From: Bacillota bacterium
GTDB taxonomy: Bacteria > Bacillota > Clostridia > Lachnospirales > Lachnospiraceae
Length of the DNA: 9,286 nt
Direction: 5' to 3'
Assembly: GCA_023437885.1 (NCBI GenBank)
Contig: JAEZFH010000398.1
Location: 1-9,286, forward strand
A model generated the notes under the pieces. It made no database searches. It saw only the letters and a list, made by a program, of their open reading frames with translations, and had not been told where the DNA came from. Of this stretch, positions 5,728 to 9,286 are shown one piece after another. A program made the translations under genes and the position numbers. Within the stretch, counting starts at the first letter, position 1, and the number at the start of each line of letters is the position of its first letter.

Positions 5728-5780
5728 AAATCCATATTTTATACTAGCTTCAAGCAAATCTATTTATTAGTTATCTATAA

Positions 5781-6644
5781 TTACTTTTCTATCTGCCTTC
5801 CCATCTGATCCACCTTATAATCTCCGGTATAAATCAGTTGCGAAACCGGCACAATCTCGTACCCTTTCTCCTGAAGACCGATGATGATCTTATCAAGAGC
5901 TTCTGCAGTATACTGTGTACCGACATGCATTAACAGGATCGAGCCGTTTCCTAACTTTCTATTGTCAACAGTCCTATCGAGGATACTATCCACCCCGTAA
6001 TCCTTCCAGTCGTAGGAATCAATATTCCATTGTATCGTATAATACCCGCACTCTCTTGCAATCCCTACCAGGGTATTATTATATGCCCCATAGGGAGCGC
6101 GAAACAGCTTCATCTCTACTCCGGTCAGCTTCTTCACCTGTTCATGGGTCTTTGCAATCTCCTGGATGCATTCTTTCTTCGACAGGCGGGTCATTTCCTT
6201 ATGCTTTTCGCTATGGTTGCCCAGATCATGGCCTGCTGCCGCTATCGCCTTCACATCCTCCGGATATTGATTTGCCCATTCTCCGGTAAGAAAAAAGGTC
6301 GCTTTAAGCTCATGCTTATCAAGAATGTCCAGAATCCTTTGAATATCATCGTTAGCCCATGCCACATCAAAGCTGAGTGAAACCCTGGGGTCTTCGCATT
6401 CAACACTATGAATTGGCAGATCATTCCTGGTACTGAGGGTTGTGACGGTAATTGCTCCCGGAATCAGCTTCATGCCGAAGCCGACTATCATTATTATGCT
6501 TAATACCACAATTCCCACCTTAACAAATAAAGATGCATTGGTAACAAAGTATGCATCGGTATCCTTAACTTCCTCTTGCTGACCGGACAACTCCAGCTCC
6601 TGCCTTGGTTCTGCTCCGATATAAATACCTGACTTGTTTACCAT
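5781..6644 (-). CDS. Membrane-anchored polysaccharide deacetylase (NodB/CE4, PdaB-like)
   Basis: The product would remove N- or O-acetyl groups from an extracellular glycan such as peptidoglycan or a capsule. A short cytoplasmic N-terminus (about 1-37) is followed by one membrane segment (about 38-58), then a NodB domain (about 86-270) outside. Its motifs are SFDVAW (91-96, with D93), ATFFLTGEWA (115-124), the metal motif GNHSEKH (H144, H148), FRAPYGAYN (181-189), the aromatic NIDSYDW (207-213) and LLMH with H240. The first motif has a single Asp where classical TFDDG has two; PdaB-type proteins have a similar FDISW form, so the enzyme need not be dead. The ATG at 6644 has GGAGG 4 bases away. 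It is probably the third gene of the operon although 121 bases separate it from the DHHW gene. Substrate is not deducible. Confidence 0.87.
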   Translation of the reverse strand: MVNKSGIYIGAEPRQELELSGQQEEVKDTDAYFVTNASLFVKVGIVVLSIIMIVGFGMKLIPGAITVTTLSTRNDLPIHSVECEDPRVSLSFDVAWANDDIQRILDILDKHELKATFFLTGEWANQYPEDVKAIAAAGHDLGNHSEKHKEMTRLSKKECIQEIAKTHEQVKKLTGVEMKLFRAPYGAYNNTLVGIARECGYYTIQWNIDSYDWKDYGVDSILDRTVDNRKLGNGSILLMHVGTQYTAEALDKIIIGLQEKGYEIVPVSQLIYTGDYKVDQMGRQIEK

Positions 6645-6694
6645 AGTCCCTCCAGAAGAATCCTATGTTAATACAATATATTGGCAGAGCAAGT

Positions 6695-6751
6695 ACAACA
6701 TTCGCTAAATACCAGACGAAAAATGATTGGCAGATATACAGCGAATGTTGT
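6695..6751. repeat. 12-bp perfect inverted repeat in an intergenic gap
   Basis: ACAACATTCGCT (6695-6706) and AGCGAATGTTGT (6740-6751) are perfect inverted copies separated by 33 bases. In minus-strand RNA they would form a 12-pair stem between the DHHW and deacetylase genes. No T-run follows on either strand, so it is not a normal terminator. TTGGCAGA also occurs twice here in direct orientation (6681-6688, 6728-6735). It may be an mRNA-stabilising or processing hairpin, or a small mobile-repeat remnant. Confidence 0.65.
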
Positions 6752-6765
6752 CCTGTGGCGATATA

Positions 6766-7869
6766 CTATTTCAGTGCACCGCTTGAGTTCAATACGGAGG
6801 TACTATATAAGAACAATACATCCTGCCGGTCAAAGGTGAGGTAATTCTCCAGCAGATCGCTGCTGATATACCGGATATCAACCAGGGTAACCTTGGAATA
6901 CTCCTCCAGCAGAAGCGGCGAAAGGCTGCTCCCAAAGGAATCACGAAATATTACCAGCTCCTTTGATGCATCCGCCTGCGGATTGCTGACCACCAACAGC
7001 GGTGCCGCACCGGAGAGATATACATCATAAGGATCATTGCCGGTAAGCTTCTCCGTATCATATACCGGAGTTATTTTATTCGTTTCCGCATTATATACAG
7101 TGCATCCGTCGATGATATCGCTGGTCAGATAAATCAAGGTGTCCGGCTTCATCGGCAGGGCGGCGTGTCCGTAATACACCCCATAAAAAGGATTTGGAAC
7201 CTTAACCTCGGTATACTCTCCGGATATCCCTTGCTTCCCCATGGCCGTTCTGATGACGTTGGCCGCTATCCTGAGTCCTTCCTGCTTCCAATGAATGTCC
7301 GTCCTATAATAGTCTTCCACCGTTAACGCATCCGTGATATCGATATATTGCGCAAAATCCAGATCAGATTTCATCATATCAAAAAGCTTCTGATAATCCA
7401 AGGAGGGGTATCCGTTTTCTTGGGAGAGAAAGTAACCCTTGTCCGGAACCACCGAAAAATAGATGCTGACCTCCTTATTCATCATATATTTTTGGTAAAG
7501 ATATCCGAACTTCTGTGCCGCCTTTTGGATTGAAGCCTCATTCAAGGGGTAATCCAGTTTTACCGCATAGCCGTCCTCAATATATATACCGTTATTGTCC
7601 TTCTGACCCAGAGGGTAGAACCTGGTATAGGCCTTGAGGGTCCGGAAGAAAAAGCGGTATGGAAACTGATCCTTGGCATATTGCTCAAAATCTTCCATAA
7701 AATCCGCAGAAATCAGCTTCTTAATGCTGATCTCCGGAAACTGCTCCAACTTTCTTCTCTCACTTACAGACGTTTCCTGGGGTGGATGAAACCAGGACAG
7801 CAGTGTTATAATAACCCACACACTCCCTATCAATATGACCGCCAATCTGTTCACCGTTCTCTCCTTCAT
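6766..7869 (-). CDS. DHHW/AlgX-like surface-polysaccharide acetylation protein
   Basis: Partner of the MBOAT gene just upstream; proteins of this class, like AlgJ/AlgX or PatB, are thought to place the acyl group on the glycan outside the membrane. From the preferred start the product has 367 residues: one N-terminal membrane anchor (about 7-26), then an extracellular SGNH-fold-like domain. Visible motifs are VVPDKGYF (140-147), YYRTDIHW (187-194, with D191 and H193), where the family name motif is DHHW, and FRDSFGSSLSP (308-318) with S311. The start at ATG 7867-7869 is chosen over an in-frame GTG at 7878 because that GTG lies inside the ribosome site AGGGGGTGATC. The site directly follows the MBOAT stop, leaving 12 bases between the genes. 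Acetyl is the usual group; the glycan is unknown. Confidence 0.82.
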   Translation of the reverse strand: MKERTVNRLAVILIGSVWVIITLLSWFHPPQETSVSERRKLEQFPEISIKKLISADFMEDFEQYAKDQFPYRFFFRTLKAYTRFYPLGQKDNNGIYIEDGYAVKLDYPLNEASIQKAAQKFGYLYQKYMMNKEVSIYFSVVPDKGYFLSQENGYPSLDYQKLFDMMKSDLDFAQYIDITDALTVEDYYRTDIHWKQEGLRIAANVIRTAMGKQGISGEYTEVKVPNPFYGVYYGHAALPMKPDTLIYLTSDIIDGCTVYNAETNKITPVYDTEKLTGNDPYDVYLSGAAPLLVVSNPQADASKELVIFRDSFGSSLSPLLLEEYSKVTLVDIRYISSDLLENYLTFDRQDVLFLYSTSVLNSSGALK

Positions 7870-7881
7870 CCTGATCACCCC

Positions 7882-9285
7882 CTAGAATCTAAAATATAAG
7901 AATGGATTAAAGGAAGCATCCACCAGATATGCTGCGGCTAAGATAAGAAGAACAGCACAAACAACCGGTTCCATTGCTTTTTGCACGGTATCTCCGAGCC
8001 GCGTTCTGCTTAAGCTTTGACACAGCATTTTCGGCAAGGGGGTGCTGCCAATCACGGCGATCAGCAATACCACCAGGTAGCTCCGGAAATAATAAGCGGA
8101 CTGGATTCCCGAAAGCGGGAGCCCCTTCATTCCCAGCATCGCTCCAATTCTCTCCACTGCTGCCGTCAAGCTCGGAGCATCAAAAATCACAAAGCTGATT
8201 ATTACGAGGAAAATGACATAAAGATGCGATAAGGCACCGGGAATTTTCTTCAGAATTTTTCCGATCCATAGCTTCTCCAGGATTAAGAGCAGGGCAAATA
8301 AAAGCCCCCACGCCACAAAATTCCAGGCCGCACCATGCCACAGACCGGTCAGCAGCCATACTACCAGAATATTAAAGAGCCAACGCGGCAAGGGAACCCG
8401 GTTGCCTCCCAGAGGGATATAGAGATAATCACGAAACCAGGTGCCCAGTGACATATGCCATCTGCGCCAGAATTCCGTAATGCTGGCAGAAATAAAGGGA
8501 TAATTAAAATTCTCCAGGAACTCAAAGCCAAAGATTTTACCCAGACCGATTGCCATATCACTGTAGCCTGAAAAGTCAAAATATATCTGCAGGGAAAAGG
8601 CTGTTGCATACATCCACCAAAACAGGACGGTTTTCTCCTGGGACTCTGTAATAATACTGCACAGCTCCCCAAGCGAATTTGCAATCAATACCTTTTTAGA
8701 TAAACCAACCAAAAACCTGCGCAATCCATGACGGATTTTCTCCAGGCTGTGGCTTCTATGCTCCAGCGCCTGGGCAATATCGATATAGCGTACAATGGGC
8801 CCTGCAATTAATTGCGGGAAGAAAGCCACATAGGCAGCCAGATAAGCAAGGTTTTTCTGTGCCTTGGTATTACCGCGGTATACGTCGATGGTGTAACTGA
8901 GAATCTGAAAGGTATAAAAGCTAATTCCTACCGGAAGTGCTACCTTCTGTAAGGGTATGGACCAACCGGCGACGGAATTCACACTCCCAATCACAAAATC
9001 CGTGTATTTGTAATATCCCAGCATTCCCAAGGATATGATAACGGACAGGGACAACCAAAGCTTAGGCCTGTTGGTACCGGCATCCTTTTCAATAAGCAAT
9101 CCCATCAGATAATTTAGCAGGATGGAGATCCCCATAAGCAGAATATATTTTGGTTCTCCCCAGCCATAAAAAATCAGGGAGGAGAATAGCAGGACATAAT
9201 TCTTAAGCTTCCCGGGGCTGATAAAATAAATGCCCACCACCAGCGGAAAAAAATAAAATAGGAATGTTATACTTGAAAATACCAT
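7882..9285 (-). CDS. MBOAT-family O-acyltransferase (AlgI-like)
   Basis: A polytopic membrane protein of 467 residues that would pass acyl groups from a cytoplasmic donor across the membrane to a surface polymer, as AlgI, PatA and DltB do. Hydrophobic segments cover most of the length. Family motifs are LPVGISFYTFQILSYTIDVYRG (about 117-138), FFPQLIAGPIVRY (155-167), YFDFSGYSDMAIGLG (235-249), NYPFISASITEFWRRWHMSLG (about 261-281), FRDYLYIPLGGNR (284-296) and LLTGLWHGAAWNF with the conserved catalytic His H317. The ATG lies one base inside the window end, and the MVFSSITFLFYF beginning is typical, so the gene looks complete although its ribosome site and promoter lie outside. Pairing with a DHHW protein points to polysaccharide O-acetylation rather than D-alanylation. 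Confidence 0.93.
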   Translation of the reverse strand: MVFSSITFLFYFFPLVVGIYFISPGKLKNYVLLFSSLIFYGWGEPKYILLMGISILLNYLMGLLIEKDAGTNRPKLWLSLSVIISLGMLGYYKYTDFVIGSVNSVAGWSIPLQKVALPVGISFYTFQILSYTIDVYRGNTKAQKNLAYLAAYVAFFPQLIAGPIVRYIDIAQALEHRSHSLEKIRHGLRRFLVGLSKKVLIANSLGELCSIITESQEKTVLFWWMYATAFSLQIYFDFSGYSDMAIGLGKIFGFEFLENFNYPFISASITEFWRRWHMSLGTWFRDYLYIPLGGNRVPLPRWLFNILVVWLLTGLWHGAAWNFVAWGLLFALLLILEKLWIGKILKKIPGALSHLYVIFLVIISFVIFDAPSLTAAVERIGAMLGMKGLPLSGIQSAYYFRSYLVVLLIAVIGSTPLPKMLCQSLSRTRLGDTVQKAMEPVVCAVLLILAAAYLVDASFNPFLYFRF

Positions 9286-9286
9286 A

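Noticed and set aside
5915..6380. Plus-strand open frames of about 116 and 124 codons over the deacetylase
   Set aside because: They are antisense to a well-supported NodB-domain gene and show no family motifs or ribosome sites.
7870..7878. GTG at 7876-7878 as start of the DHHW gene
   Set aside because: The GTG is part of the AGGGGGTGATC ribosome site that fits the ATG at 7867-7869 with proper spacing.
1..9286. CRISPR array, tRNA or rRNA genes, transposase or phage genes
   Set aside because: No regularly spaced repeats with spacers, no recognisable tRNA or rRNA sequence, and no transposase, integrase or phage motif were seen on either strand.

Overview
The window looks like chromosomal DNA of a Gram-positive anaerobe of the Clostridia, probably near the Lachnospiraceae. 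This is inferred from AT-rich intergenic DNA, strong GGAGG-type ribosome sites, a lipobox signal peptide, an AgrC/LytTR-type two-component system and PdaB-like, DHHW and MBOAT cell-surface genes. All convincing genes lie on the minus strand, so transcription runs from 9286 towards 1.

Right part (9285 to about 5697): a cell-surface polysaccharide operon. It encodes an AlgI-like MBOAT O-acyltransferase, a DHHW/AlgX-like SGNH-fold partner and, after a 121-base gap holding a 12-bp inverted repeat, a membrane-anchored PdaB-like polysaccharide deacetylase. A clear intrinsic terminator (5697-5727) closes it. The first two genes presumably move acetyl groups across the membrane onto a surface glycan; the third would remove acetyl groups from an amino-sugar polymer.

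Middle part (5669 to 820): a compact module of unusual composition. An operator/promoter region with two 20-bp-spaced direct repeats (5573-5642) precedes a roughly 150-base leader with a possible short peptide. Next comes a divergent SLC1/DAACS-type transporter with an N-terminal Bergerat-ATPase-like domain, then, 19 bases on, a lipoprotein-type alpha-acetolactate decarboxylase. A separate sigma-A-like promoter (2947-2975), abutted by a perfect 8+1+8 palindrome, drives a LytTR response regulator and an AgrC-like histidine kinase that overlap by ATGA. The simplest reading is a two-component-controlled system that moves a small carboxylate or ketoacid and makes acetoin from acetolactate outside the membrane. 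The substrate, the signal and the regulatory link are inferences.

Left part (1-819): degraded, gene-poor DNA. Its main content is a second copy, about 74% identical without gaps over 90 bases, of the operator region found before the transporter (492-581 versus 5580-5669). Here it carries a near-consensus promoter (485-513) followed by GGGAGG and ATG at 399, leading into a small gene that appears frameshifted (399 to 141). Positions 1-140 show nothing I can support, and 602-819 only short interrupted frames.
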